Positions 43,180-52,103 of a stretch of 64,000 nucleotides of DNA are shown here, piece by piece. A program made the position numbers and the translations under genes. The notes below the pieces were generated by a model. It had not been told where the DNA came from. It saw only the letters and a list, made by a program, of their open reading frames with translations, and did not search any database. The stretch is from contig NZ_LT706987.1 in the NCBI RefSeq assembly GCF_900155655.1, positions 2,605,107 to 2,669,106 on the forward strand, in the 5' to 3' direction. Each line of letters begins with the position of its first letter. Position 1 is the first letter of the stretch. The stretch comes from Prevotella ihumii. GTDB lineage: Bacteria > Bacteroidota > Bacteroidia > Bacteroidales > Bacteroidaceae.

Positions 43180-46083
43180 ATGAAAACCAAAAGTATAATT
43201 TTATTATCATTATTACTTTTTTGTATTGAGACATTAGCTCAAATCCCTATTGTGCGCAACTTTACTATGGTAGACTATTTTGGGGGCACACGAAATTGGA
43301 AGATAGGGCAGAGTGGAGATGGAAAGATGTTTTTTGCTAATAGTCTTGGGCTTTTGGAATACGATGGAGACATTTGGAAGAATTATCCCATTCAGAACAA
43401 GTCCATTGTGTACTCGCTCTATTTTGATGAAGCTAAAGATGCCATATATATAGGCGGAACAAACGAGTTTGGATTTTATAGGCCTCACCCACAAACTCAC
43501 AAACTTACTTACTCCTCTGTTTCAAGTTTGTTGCCTACTACTCAACGCAGTTTTGGCGATGTTCGCAATGTTCACGAATACGAAGGCGAGAAGATATTTG
43601 TTACTCCTACCTATATATTTCATCAACGCAAAGATGGCTATGTGGGAACTATTCGCTTGCCTTATCAGGTAGATATGAGTTCGGTGGTGTACAATCAGCT
43701 TGTTATCTGTTGTAAAGAAAATATCTTTCGTTACAAAAACGGGCGTTTAATTCCTCTTCCCGGGTTGGAAGAATTGAAAGGAAAGGTGGTTCAAGCCGTA
43801 TTGCCACTGTTCAATAAGATGCTCTTCGTTACCGAATATGACGGTCTTTACCTTTACGATGGTAAAACGCTCTCGCCCTATATCCTTGATATTACTCCTC
43901 AATTGATGGCTTCCGACATCAATTGTGCTACTGTTTCAGACAACTATCTTGCCTTTGGTACTTATCGTGATGGACTTATTGTAAAGGATTACCTTACGGG
44001 AAAGACCTACTTCTCTAACACAATGACGGGCTTGCAAAACAACATTGTGCTCGCTGTAGAGTTTGACAAAGACCGCAATCTGTGGTTGGGCTTAGACAAT
44101 GGCATATCCTACGTAATGTTAGAAACGCCCTTCTTCGACCTATTGGGCAAGAATAACACCGTAGGAACAGGCTACACATCGCTCATTAGCGGCGATAATC
44201 TTTATCTTGGTACCAATCAGGGACTTTATCGCACCAATTCATTGCGCGCAAATATCAATGGACACGATGCGCCAGTGGCTATCAATAACATTTCGGGACA
44301 AATATGGAGCCTCACCAATATTGATGGACACACGTTATGCGGTGCTGCTAAGGGTGGTTATATCATAAAAGGCGATAACGCACAGCGCATAGATACGGTA
44401 GAAACGTACAAGTTTAAACCGCTCAAAAACCATCCTGGATATATCCTTTCTACAGATGCAGAGGGATTTAAGGTGTTGAAATCTACTCCGCAAGGTGTAA
44501 CCATTGTTAACCGAATCAAAGGCTTTACAGAGGTAGGGGGTAGGTTTGAAGAAGACACCGATGGTACTATATGGGTGACCAATTGGCAGAAAGGCATCTA
44601 TCACCTTTGGATGTCGCACGATATGACACAATTCTCTAAGATAGAATACTTCCATCGCAAAAACGGATTGCCTCAAGATGATAACAATCTTATCACAAAG
44701 ATAAAAGGGCACATTTACATAACCTCGGTTGATGGTTTCAGACATTACAACAAGGTAACAGGAAAGTTGGAGAAGGACGAAACAATGAATCGCATCTTTA
44801 ACATTAAGGGGCAAGCCCTCAATATTACCGAAATGCCGAGCGGAAAGCTATGGATTTATAAGGAAAACTACCTTGCCATAGCCACCCCTATTAAGAATAG
44901 TTACGCTATACAACAATTCCTTTATGGCAATCTTGTCAAGCGTTTGCAGATGACATCAGGCACAATTGGTGTGCTCAATGACGACTATACGATGCTCAAC
45001 TATGATGGTGGATTCTTTGTAGTTTACAACGGATACAAGAGCAAGCCCATCGATTGTCCTTTCTACATTCGTTCGGTGTTCAGTACAGCTGGAGATAAGG
45101 ACTCTTTAATCTATGCCCATTCTATTGGAAATAAGGATAAAGAGATTAGTATTCCACACTCATTGGGGTCGTTACGCATCGAGTTTGTAATGCCTGAATA
45201 TAGAGACAGCAAGGCTGTAACATATAGCTGTTTCCTTGAAGGGTACGACGACAAATGGACAGTGCCTCAAGCCATAACAAACAAAGAGTACACCCAATTA
45301 AACAAAGGCCACTACACCTTCCGTGTAAGAGCTCACAATCTTATCTCTGGAAAGGAAAAGGAAATAAGCATAGAACTCCACATTGAGCCTGCTTGGTACG
45401 AAACTTGGTTTGCCATATTCATCTATGTTGTGCTTGCCATAGGTGCATCGTTCTGGATTTTGCGTTATGCTCACGAGTGGTCAAATCGCCGTCTTATTCG
45501 CCTTAACGAGGAAAAGGAAAGACAGTTAAAACAACAACAAGCCGAGTTCTTGATAGAGGAACAAAAGCGCGAAAAGGAACTTGTAAAGCTTCGCAATGAA
45601 CAGCTTACCTTGGAATTGAAGCATAAATCGGGCGAGTTGGCTGACTCTACAATGAATCTTGTACGCAAGAATGATATGCTGCAAGCCATAGACAAGCAGA
45701 TGGAAATGCTGTCCGAAGGCGTTAGAAGAGAAGAGCCTAAGACGGTATTGACCAAGAAGATAAACGACATACGTTGTGAAATTAAAAGCAATATGACAGA
45801 GGACGACAACTGGGAAAAGTTCCAAGAGAACTTCAACTTGGTTTATGACAACTTTATGCAGAAACTCAGAACCCAGTTCCCTGACTTGAAGAAGAACGAC
45901 CTCAAGCTCTGTGCTTATCTAAGGATGGGGCTTTCGTCTAAGGAAATGGCATCTCTGCTCAATTCATCGGTGCGTAGTATCGAGACAGCACGCTATCGCT
46001 TGAGAAAGAAACTTGAGTTGGATAGCGGTGAAAACCTCACCAACTTTATTCAAAACTTGGACGATAAACAGCCTGAAGAATAA
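43180..46083 (+). CDS. Membrane-bound triple-Y propeller regulator with LuxR-type HTH
   Basis: 967 aa from ATG 43180. Signal sequence MKTKSIILLSLLLFCIETLA, then a long periplasmic propeller-like part (about 25-620, with WKNYPIQN, LYIGGTNEFGFYRP and similar blades). A Y_Y_Y domain (about 640-735, RVRAHNLISGKEKEIS) and one membrane helix (IFIYVVLAIGASFWILRYA, about 742-760) follow, then a coiled coil (about 775-830) and a C-terminal LuxR-like helix-turn-helix (SSKEMASLLNSSVRSIETARYRLRKKL, about 925-950). There is no histidine kinase, so it likely senses an outside signal and binds DNA directly from the membrane. Targets unknown; the protease genes upstream are candidates. Confidence 0.85.
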   Translation: MKTKSIILLSLLLFCIETLAQIPIVRNFTMVDYFGGTRNWKIGQSGDGKMFFANSLGLLEYDGDIWKNYPIQNKSIVYSLYFDEAKDAIYIGGTNEFGFYRPHPQTHKLTYSSVSSLLPTTQRSFGDVRNVHEYEGEKIFVTPTYIFHQRKDGYVGTIRLPYQVDMSSVVYNQLVICCKENIFRYKNGRLIPLPGLEELKGKVVQAVLPLFNKMLFVTEYDGLYLYDGKTLSPYILDITPQLMASDINCATVSDNYLAFGTYRDGLIVKDYLTGKTYFSNTMTGLQNNIVLAVEFDKDRNLWLGLDNGISYVMLETPFFDLLGKNNTVGTGYTSLISGDNLYLGTNQGLYRTNSLRANINGHDAPVAINNISGQIWSLTNIDGHTLCGAAKGGYIIKGDNAQRIDTVETYKFKPLKNHPGYILSTDAEGFKVLKSTPQGVTIVNRIKGFTEVGGRFEEDTDGTIWVTNWQKGIYHLWMSHDMTQFSKIEYFHRKNGLPQDDNNLITKIKGHIYITSVDGFRHYNKVTGKLEKDETMNRIFNIKGQALNITEMPSGKLWIYKENYLAIATPIKNSYAIQQFLYGNLVKRLQMTSGTIGVLNDDYTMLNYDGGFFVVYNGYKSKPIDCPFYIRSVFSTAGDKDSLIYAHSIGNKDKEISIPHSLGSLRIEFVMPEYRDSKAVTYSCFLEGYDDKWTVPQAITNKEYTQLNKGHYTFRVRAHNLISGKEKEISIELHIEPAWYETWFAIFIYVVLAIGASFWILRYAHEWSNRRLIRLNEEKERQLKQQQAEFLIEEQKREKELVKLRNEQLTLELKHKSGELADSTMNLVRKNDMLQAIDKQMEMLSEGVRREEPKTVLTKKINDIRCEIKSNMTEDDNWEKFQENFNLVYDNFMQKLRTQFPDLKKNDLKLCAYLRMGLSSKEMASLLNSSVRSIETARYRLRKKLELDSGENLTNFIQNLDDKQPEE

Positions 46084-46106
46084 GCTTTAGAAATGATAAG
46101 CTATAC

Positions 46107-46148
46107 AAAAGGGACGATAAACTGCTGAGGTTTGTCGCCCCTTTTTTC
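46107..46148 (+). terminator. Terminator between the regulator and the TPR-like gene
   Basis: AAAAGGGACGATAAAC / GTTTGTCGCCCCTTTT with two weak pairs, then TTCTG. It may act in both directions. Confidence 0.7.
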
Positions 46149-46192
46149 TGTTGACAGAAGTGAAAAGACATTTCTTTTTGATGCGTAAAGCT

Positions 46193-47143
46193 CTACGTAT
46201 TGGGGTAAACAAAGTTGTTGATAAACTGTGTTACTACCATCTCTTGCTGGTGATAGAAACTCTTTTGGTCTATATCGGTTACGGGCGACACATCTTGCAG
46301 ACGCTCCACAAGGTTCTGCATATCCCACGTTATGGTGAAGCCTGCTTGTTTTCGGGCAGCTATACAATGGTCCAACTCGTACCTTGCACGAGCTTTGTCT
46401 ACGCTGTAAAGCATTTCGGCTAAGGAGAAGCGTGTGCGTTGGCGAAACTTCTCTTCCCTTTGTGTGGTGATAGCTCTTGTCAGTAAGGCTATCTTTACAT
46501 TATCCTCGTTGACCAATCGTGACAACTCTAAGTAGAGATACGATTGACGATGCTTCTTTAGGAGTTGACAATAGATGGCTGTGGCACGCTGCTTTTTGCC
46601 CATAATGGTGTAAATAATGGCTTTATAGCGTTGCACATTCATATTGTATGGGCAGTGTTTTATGGCTTCAGCCAATATAGGTGCAACCTGTAAAGCCATA
46701 TCTACGGTAGGCTTATCGTTGAGCTCCTTGAATACCTTTCCTACAATGCGCAGCCCCAAAGAAGGGGTGGGGTGACCATTGCTTTGTCCCGATTTCCAAT
46801 CCTCTTCATCGAGCTTTTCTATGCCCCATTTGGTGATAAAGGTAAGCATAGAGAAGGTTGTATTGTGGTCGAATACAAAGAGAGCGGCTCTCAGCATCGT
46901 GGCTTGCCCTCTGTGGTCTTTATCGTCCATAGTGGGATATAGACGCAACAGACTTTGAAATATCTTGTAAGCCTCTGCTAAACGGCGTTGTTGGTAGCGC
47001 AATCGCATCATATCTACGCCCACCCAAAACATTGCAATGGTGGTGTAATGTCCTTTATGGTTGGCATAAATTGGCACTATGGCTTGGTAGGCCTCCTCTA
47101 TTTTGCCTTGCTTTCTTAGTTCGAATACGTCTCTTACTTCCAT
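46193..47143 (-). CDS. TPR-like helical protein, function unknown
   Basis: 316 aa from ATG (complement of 47141-47143). An upstream GTG at 47170 would coincide with the expected transcript start and is rejected. All-helical, with repeated pairs such as MEVRDVFELRKQGKIEEAYQAIVPIY, RRLAEAYKIFQSLLRLYPT and KKQRATAIYCQLLKK that look like tetratricopeptide repeats. No signal peptide or enzymatic motif. It stands alone between two terminators and is divergent from yfcE. A -7 TATATTTG is readable on the minus strand at 47176-47183. Confidence 0.7.
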   Translation of the reverse strand: MEVRDVFELRKQGKIEEAYQAIVPIYANHKGHYTTIAMFWVGVDMMRLRYQQRRLAEAYKIFQSLLRLYPTMDDKDHRGQATMLRAALFVFDHNTTFSMLTFITKWGIEKLDEEDWKSGQSNGHPTPSLGLRIVGKVFKELNDKPTVDMALQVAPILAEAIKHCPYNMNVQRYKAIIYTIMGKKQRATAIYCQLLKKHRQSYLYLELSRLVNEDNVKIALLTRAITTQREEKFRQRTRFSLAEMLYSVDKARARYELDHCIAARKQAGFTITWDMQNLVERLQDVSPVTDIDQKSFYHQQEMVVTQFINNFVYPNT

Positions 47144-47175
47144 ATTGTCTTGGTTTTTAGTAATATACACTTACG

Positions 47176-47183
47176 CAAATATA
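47176..47183 (-). promoter_or_regulatory. -7 element of the TPR-like gene
   Basis: Minus-strand TATATTTG, which sets the likely start codon at 47143. Confidence 0.55.
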
Positions 47184-47247
47184 GGAATATTATTTCGTAA
47201 AAGAAAATAATGGAAAGCAAAAATGTAGATTTATCACAGAAAGATAG

Positions 47248-47255
47248 TAACTTTG
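47248..47255 (+). promoter_or_regulatory. -7 element of yfcE
   Basis: TAACTTTG, 20 bp before the ATG. No clear -33. Confidence 0.5.
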
Positions 47256-47274
47256 CCGAAAAAGAAACATCGAA

Positions 47275-47817
47275 ATGAAATATTTATTGGTATCGGATAT
47301 ACACGGCTGTTTGCCAACGCTCCAGACCGTGTTGCGCTTTTATGATGAGCATCAGTGCGATATGTTGTGCATCTTGGGCGATATTTTGAATTATGGACCA
47401 CGCAACTCCATTCCCGAAGGAATTGACCCTAAAGGCATTGTAACATTGCTCAATGAGCGTGCTGAAGACATTGTTGCGGTGCGTGGAAACTGTGATGGAG
47501 AGGTAGACCAAATGCTCTTAAACTTTCCTTTGCTTGGCGATTATCTTGTGTTAGTGGACGAGGGGAAGAAGCTATTTTTAACTCACGGACATATATACAA
47601 TAAGGAACAGCTGCCTAAAGGCAAGTTTGATGCTATTGTTTATGGACACTCTCACCTCTGGGAGCTTACTCCACAGGAGGGCACAATGGTATGTAATACG
47701 GGTTCAATCACCTTTCCCAAAGGGGGCAACGAACCTACGTTTATGACTTACGAGAAGGGTGTTTTCACTTGCTACAATCTAAAAGGCGAGGCTCTCAAAT
47801 CGGTATCGTTGGGCTAA
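47275..47817 (+). CDS. yfcE: YfcE-type metallophosphodiesterase
   Basis: 180 aa. Calcineurin-like fold with all five metal motifs: SDIHGCLPT (about 7-15), GDILNYGPR, RGNCDGEV, LTHGHIYN and YGHSHLWE. E. coli YfcE hydrolyses bis-pNPP-like model diesters; the physiological substrate is not known. Cytoplasmic, single domain. It ends well before the wbqC terminator and the array element. Confidence 0.9.
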   Translation: MKYLLVSDIHGCLPTLQTVLRFYDEHQCDMLCILGDILNYGPRNSIPEGIDPKGIVTLLNERAEDIVAVRGNCDGEVDQMLLNFPLLGDYLVLVDEGKKLFLTHGHIYNKEQLPKGKFDAIVYGHSHLWELTPQEGTMVCNTGSITFPKGGNEPTFMTYEKGVFTCYNLKGEALKSVSLG

Positions 47818-47837
47818 AGTGCCTTGTTCTGCCTATC

Positions 47838-48067
47838 CGAAGAGTAGAACAACGCACTATTGGTTCGAATGTTAGAAAATCATACTTGTAACTATTTGAC
47901 AATAAACCGATTGCAATAGCGTTCTAAAACATATATGTTTCACCACCCAAAACATATATGTTTTACCCTCCCAAAGTTCAACTTTGACCTTGTCAAACAT
48001 ATATGTTTGGCTTTTCAAAGATTGATGTTTTGTTTTTGGAATGTCAATAGAGGGAAAATAGAACAAC
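47838..48067 (+). repeat. Palindrome-array element, full copy 8
   Basis: Boxes at about 47838-47853 (CGAAGAGTAGAACAAC) and 48051-48067, 214 bp apart. Units: AAACATATATGTTT 47927-47940 and 47950-47963, CAAAGTTCAACTTTG 47972-47986, AAACATATATGTTT 47995-48008, AAAGATTGATGTTTT 48017-48031. Confidence 0.92.
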
Positions 48068-48114
48068 CCATTGAAGGAATTAAATACGTGTGAAATTAAT
48101 TCTTTCAATGGGTT
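48064..48114 (-). terminator. Terminator of the dapB-lepB-wbqC operon
   Basis: 20-bp stem CAACCCATTGAAGGAATTAA / TTAATTCTTTCAATGGGTTG with one G-U pair. On the minus strand it runs directly into the T-rich complement of the array box (GTTCTATTTTCCC). Confidence 0.8.
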
Positions 48115-48146
48115 GATGGGTTAGAGAATTGTCTACTCTAACAGAT

Positions 48147-48770
48147 TTATAAATAAAGTATTGCCTCGTTTCCCATATTAAACAGCAAGTCTAAGATGCT
48201 GAGATTGGGTTCGAAAGCATATTTTTGCTGAAACACTTGATAGTATTTCTTGGGTTCAAACTCGTTGTCTACGGCAGGATGTTTGGGATTAATGGCATCT
48301 CTAAAGTCGATGAAATCGGCATTTTTCTCCATTTTCGCCGTGTTAACGTATTCGTTTGTGAGTTGAATATTAGGTCGCACATCAAGCAAAGCACACATTT
48401 GGTGCGTTATTTCAAGGTTGAAATCGAACAGATACTTCCATCGCTTTTCAAAGAAAGGTCGGAGGTCGTCTTCGTAATACTCGAAGAACGGACTCTCGTT
48501 GTACGATGACAGCAATGCGTTCCAATGCTGATGACGCCAATTGTCGTGGTCGCTGATGCGCACATCCTTCATCTCACACTTGCTTCCGTCAAACTTCTCT
48601 ATCGGAATAGACAAGGTCTGTCGTCCGTTTGCTGTGGCTATAACACAGCGGTTGCGATAGGTTTGCTTCACAAAATGGTCGTGTTGCTCTATCCAACATT
48701 CGCTGTGTCGGTTCAGTTTCTGATACCACTGAATGGGCGCAAAATAGGCTGATGAAAGGAGTGCAGTCAT
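48147..48770 (-). CDS. WbqC family protein
   Basis: 207 aa. Begins TALLSSAYFAPIQWYQKLNRHSE, the typical WbqC-like start (family often named for O-antigen clusters). FVKQTYRNRCVIATANGRQTLSIPI (about 35-60) and KYYQVFQQKYAFEPNLSILDLLFNMG near the end match the pattern. The biochemical role is unknown. It follows lepB by 10 bp on the same strand and is the last gene of the operon. Confidence 0.88.
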   Translation of the reverse strand: MTALLSSAYFAPIQWYQKLNRHSECWIEQHDHFVKQTYRNRCVIATANGRQTLSIPIEKFDGSKCEMKDVRISDHDNWRHQHWNALLSSYNESPFFEYYEDDLRPFFEKRWKYLFDFNLEITHQMCALLDVRPNIQLTNEYVNTAKMEKNADFIDFRDAINPKHPAVDNEFEPKKYYQVFQQKYAFEPNLSILDLLFNMGNEAILYL

Positions 48771-48780
48771 TCGTTACGCC

Positions 48781-50319
48781 TTACTTGATATTATCTACCC
48801 AAGTGAAAATTCTGCTCCAACGTATTCCGCCTAAGCCCTTTCGGTCGGGGTCGCTCGACCACCAGACAAACAAAGGTTTGCCCACGATGTGGTCTTCAGG
48901 TACAAATCCCCAATAACGACTATCGGCTGAGTTGTGACGATTATCGCCCTGCATCCAATAATAGTCCAACTTGAAGGTATAGCTCTTTGCCTCCTTGCCG
49001 TTGATAAATATCTTTCCGCCCTTTACTTGTAGGTCGTTGCCTTCATAAACCTTGATACAACGCTCGTAAACAGGTAGGTTTTCCATTGTCAAGGCTATGC
49101 TCTTTCCCTTTGCAGGTATCCATACTGGGCCATAGTTGTCACGTGTCCAATGCTTCCAACCTAAGTCTGAATTGCGTGGATAGTTAGACCCTGTATAGAT
49201 GTCCTTATCGGTTACAGGGCGAATACTCTTCACTATTCCACGGCTCTTGATGGCTGCAAGGGCTTTCTTGGTTAATGGCATATAACCGTCGTATTGTAGG
49301 CACGCTTGGTTGAGTATCATTCCGCGGTCTACATCGTAGCCGTGTAAGCGTGTCAAACTTTGAACATCTTCGGTGCTAATTTTGTTCTCCTTGCGGAAAT
49401 CGTCAAACTGTTCACCTAACAAATCGGCAGCCGAAACGCCGTTAAACTTGATGAAATAAGTGTATTGCACTTCTTCTGGTTCTTTGTTGGCTTTACCATC
49501 AAGATACACAACCTTATTCTTTATTTGCAACGTTTGCCCAGGTAGACCTACACAACGTTTCACGTAGTTTTCTCTTCGGTCGGTAGGGCGCGAGTCTATC
49601 GTACCAAATGTACCGATATTACTTGCTATGTAGTTGCGTCCAAGTTGATATGCACGATTGTAGAAGTCGCGCTGTTGCAAGGCATTACGCTGTTGTTTAG
49701 CCAATTTAGGGTTCTTTTGCATCAACAAACTTGTACCCATTTCGTACACCATCTGATAATAATCGTTCGCCTGATATTCAGGTTCGCTCATTATAGTGTC
49801 GCCCGCAGGATAGTTGAACACCACAATATCGTTTAGCTCCACTTTGCCTAAGCCTTTCACACGACGATAGTCCCAATGTGGAAACTCGATGTAGCTCTTC
49901 ACGTTGATCAATGGCATAGTGTGCTGAGTGAGTGGCATTGTGAGTGGAGTTTGGGGAATACGGGGGCCATAGCTCACCTTTGACACGAAAAGATAGTCGC
50001 CTGTAAGCAACGATTTCTCCAACGATGATGAGGGAATGACGTAGTTTTGGAAGAAGAAAAGATTGATAAAGTAGACTGCTACCAAGGCAAATACGATGGC
50101 ATCAACCCAACTCATTACAAACTTAACAGGACCTTCAGCGTCTTTCCACCACTGCCAACGTATCTTTTTAGTGATGTAAACATCGTAAATAAATGGAACT
50201 ACAATAAGTCCTAACCAGCTCTTCACCCATACAAGGAACAAGAGATAGAGAACTGTGACTGCAATAAATTTTGCCCATTGTTTCTTTGGATTAAGTTTTT
50301 CTTTTTCTTTATCAATCAT
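48781..50319 (-). CDS. lepB: Signal peptidase I (large form)
   Basis: 512 aa, much longer than the 250-320 aa norm. Two membrane segments (about 17-45 and 72-90) then the catalytic part. The nucleophile fits Ser99 in VIPSSSLEKSLL, the general base lysine is in ENYVKRCVGLPGQ, and box E GDNRHNSADSRYWG is near the C-terminus. Between box D and E lies an insertion of about 150 residues, as seen in Bacteroidota LepB. It removes signal peptides of Sec-exported proteins at the inner membrane. Genes: dapB upstream (132 bp), wbqC downstream (10 bp). Confidence 0.95.
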   Translation of the reverse strand: MIDKEKEKLNPKKQWAKFIAVTVLYLLFLVWVKSWLGLIVVPFIYDVYITKKIRWQWWKDAEGPVKFVMSWVDAIVFALVAVYFINLFFFQNYVIPSSSLEKSLLTGDYLFVSKVSYGPRIPQTPLTMPLTQHTMPLINVKSYIEFPHWDYRRVKGLGKVELNDIVVFNYPAGDTIMSEPEYQANDYYQMVYEMGTSLLMQKNPKLAKQQRNALQQRDFYNRAYQLGRNYIASNIGTFGTIDSRPTDRRENYVKRCVGLPGQTLQIKNKVVYLDGKANKEPEEVQYTYFIKFNGVSAADLLGEQFDDFRKENKISTEDVQSLTRLHGYDVDRGMILNQACLQYDGYMPLTKKALAAIKSRGIVKSIRPVTDKDIYTGSNYPRNSDLGWKHWTRDNYGPVWIPAKGKSIALTMENLPVYERCIKVYEGNDLQVKGGKIFINGKEAKSYTFKLDYYWMQGDNRHNSADSRYWGFVPEDHIVGKPLFVWWSSDPDRKGLGGIRWSRIFTWVDNIK

Positions 50320-50451
50320 TGTTGTTTATTGTTTTGCAGGTTTTCGACCTACCTTTTTATATTCGTATCTTAATGTTTAACATGTTCGGCTTCTATGTGT
50401 TCTTTCTGTTATTTCAGCCTTTAGCGCAGAAAAGCCGATGTTGCGTTGTGT

Positions 50452-51207
50452 TTAAAACTTGAACAAGTCGCTTGTTGTCAGTAGTCCTGTGTGGTCTTTG
50501 GTGTATTCTGCAGCCAAAACAGCTCCAAGTGCAAAGCCTTTACGATTATGTGCATCGTGCGTAATGGTGATGCTGTCGGCTTCAGAGTCGTAGCAAATGC
50601 TGTGAATACCTGGCACTTCGCCACGTCTAACCGAAGCTATGGCAAGCTGTCGCTTGTCCTCGCAGTTGGCTTCTATGTTGCTTCCGTCTGCCAAGGTTTG
50701 CTTTCCTTTCACCCAACCTTCTTTTCTGTCCATCTCTTCGATGATGTTTTCGGCCAAAGTGATGGCTGTTCCCGATGGCGCATCAAGCTTATGAACGTGG
50801 TGAGTTTCCTCCATTGCCACATCATATTGTGGATATTGGTTCATTATCTTTGCCAAATAGCGGTTTACGGCTGAAAATATGGCAACCCCAATAGAGAAGT
50901 TGCTCGCCCAAAACAAGGTCTTTCCTTCTTCGTCGCATAGACGTTCTATCTCTGCTTTGTGGTCGTTCATCCACCCTGTCGACCCACTTACAACCTTCAC
51001 ATTATGAGCAAAGGCCTTGAGATAGTTGCCGTAAGCAGCCGTTGGAGTTGTAAATTCTATGGCGACATCAGCCGATGCAAAAGCTGGCGAATTGAAGTCT
51101 TCTTGATTGTCAGCATCAATCTTACACACGATTTCGTGTCCACGATTGAGCGCAATCTGTTCAATCATTCGCCCCATTTTGCCATATCCTATTAGTGCAA
51201 TTTTCAT
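50452..51207 (-). CDS. dapB: 4-hydroxy-tetrahydrodipicolinate reductase
   Basis: 251 aa. NAD(P)H-dependent step of lysine/diaminopimelate synthesis. N-terminal IALIGYGKMGRMIE (residues 3-16) binds the cofactor. EETHHVHKLDAPSGTA (about 135-150) contains the catalytic histidines and the lysine. Length matches the Bacteroidota form. A good promoter lies immediately upstream on the minus strand (51237-51267). It is first of the dapB-lepB-wbqC group. Confidence 0.97.
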   Translation of the reverse strand: MKIALIGYGKMGRMIEQIALNRGHEIVCKIDADNQEDFNSPAFASADVAIEFTTPTAAYGNYLKAFAHNVKVVSGSTGWMNDHKAEIERLCDEEGKTLFWASNFSIGVAIFSAVNRYLAKIMNQYPQYDVAMEETHHVHKLDAPSGTAITLAENIIEEMDRKEGWVKGKQTLADGSNIEANCEDKRQLAIASVRRGEVPGIHSICYDSEADSITITHDAHNRKGFALGAVLAAEYTKDHTGLLTTSDLFKF

Positions 51208-51236
51208 ATTTTAGTGCATTTAAATAATGTAGAATG

Positions 51237-51267
51237 CAAAGTTAAAGCAAATCATAGATAACACAAA
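51237..51267 (-). promoter_or_regulatory. Promoter of dapB
   Basis: Minus strand TTTG (51264-51267), 19-bp spacer, TAACTTTG (51237-51244). Confidence 0.75.
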
Positions 51268-51312
51268 ATATATTTATGAATTTTAAAAGGTTTAGGAAAA
51301 ACTTTCTATAAT

Positions 51313-51343
51313 TTTGCAATTAAGAACTTTTGCAGTAATTTTG
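51313..51343 (+). promoter_or_regulatory. Promoter of the calycin-like gene
   Basis: TTTG 51313-51316, 19-bp spacer, TAATTTTG 51336-51343. ATG follows 21 bp later, giving a very short leader. Confidence 0.75.
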
Positions 51344-51364
51344 CACTCTAAAAAACAATAATTT

Positions 51365-51958
51365 ATGAAGAAACTTTTTACATTTTTACTCGTATGCGCT
51401 GTTTCATTGACAGCGTTTGCAACAGATTTCAAAGACCAGCTCACTGTAACTGTTTTTGGAAGTACCAAAACTCAAGAAGCTGTAATTCAGCTTGACAAGC
51501 AGGATAATGGTAAATACACCCTCCGTCTGAACAACTTTAAATATAGTACAATGGCAATTGGTAATATCGTTATTGCTGATATTGACGGCACGACAGCAGC
51601 TGACGGCATCTTAAACCTTACCGCTGACAAGAAAATAAAGATAACAGAAGGCGACGATAGTTCGGTTACGTGGTTAGGTCCAAAGCTTGGCGAAGTGGGA
51701 ATTAAGCTCTCTGGAAAGCAGTCGGGCGATAAATTGTATGCCAATCTCCAAATAGCAGGACCTATGGGAATGAAAATTGGTGTTGTCTTTGGTGATGAGA
51801 AGAACATCACAAATGGTATTAACGAGGTGAAAGCTACCCATTCCCTTGAGCCAAAAGCTATCTTTACCCTTGACGGAAAGCGTGTTGAGGAAATGAAAGA
51901 AGGCGAAGTTTATATCGTAAAATATAATGATAACACAACCAAAAAAGTGATAAAATAA
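51365..51958 (+). CDS. Secreted calycin-like domain protein
   Basis: 197 aa. Signal peptide MKKLFTFLLVCAVSLTAFA. The mature part is a small beta-barrel with FKDQLTVTVFGSTKTQEAVIQL and NLQIAGPMGMKIGVVFG, matching the calycin-like family of Bacteroidota. The tail NGINEV...AIFTLDGKRVEEMKEGEVYIVKY ends with the same type of C-terminal strand as the 687-aa secreted protein. Probable periplasmic or surface binding protein; ligand unknown. Confidence 0.8.
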   Translation: MKKLFTFLLVCAVSLTAFATDFKDQLTVTVFGSTKTQEAVIQLDKQDNGKYTLRLNNFKYSTMAIGNIVIADIDGTTAADGILNLTADKKIKITEGDDSSVTWLGPKLGEVGIKLSGKQSGDKLYANLQIAGPMGMKIGVVFGDEKNITNGINEVKATHSLEPKAIFTLDGKRVEEMKEGEVYIVKYNDNTTKKVIK

Positions 51959-52029
51959 TTTGCGCAAATCAATATGCACACGCTTCTATGTGTACGTATA
52001 AGTGTATATAAAAATAACTTGCAAAAGCT

Positions 52030-52067
52030 AAAATTCCTGATAACCGACTGCGTTATCAGGGATTTTT
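52030..52067 (+). terminator. Terminator of the calycin-like gene
   Basis: AAAATTCCTGATAAC (52030-52044) / GTTATCAGGGATTTTT (52052-52067) with one G-T pair. Confidence 0.85.
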
Positions 52068-52069
52068 AG

Positions 52070-52077
52070 TATATTTG
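52070..52077 (+). promoter_or_regulatory. -7 element of the DUF2851 gene
   Basis: TATATTTG directly after the preceding terminator, 27 bp before the ATG. No clear -33. Confidence 0.55.
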
Positions 52078-52103
52078 CGTTCGCAAAAAGAAAGAACAAG
52101 GTT

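Larger units (their letters stand above)
47818..48146. other. Intergenic region, 329 bp
   Basis: Between convergent yfcE and wbqC. Contains the palindrome-array element (47838-48067) and the wbqC terminator (48064-48114). No gene. Confidence 0.75.
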
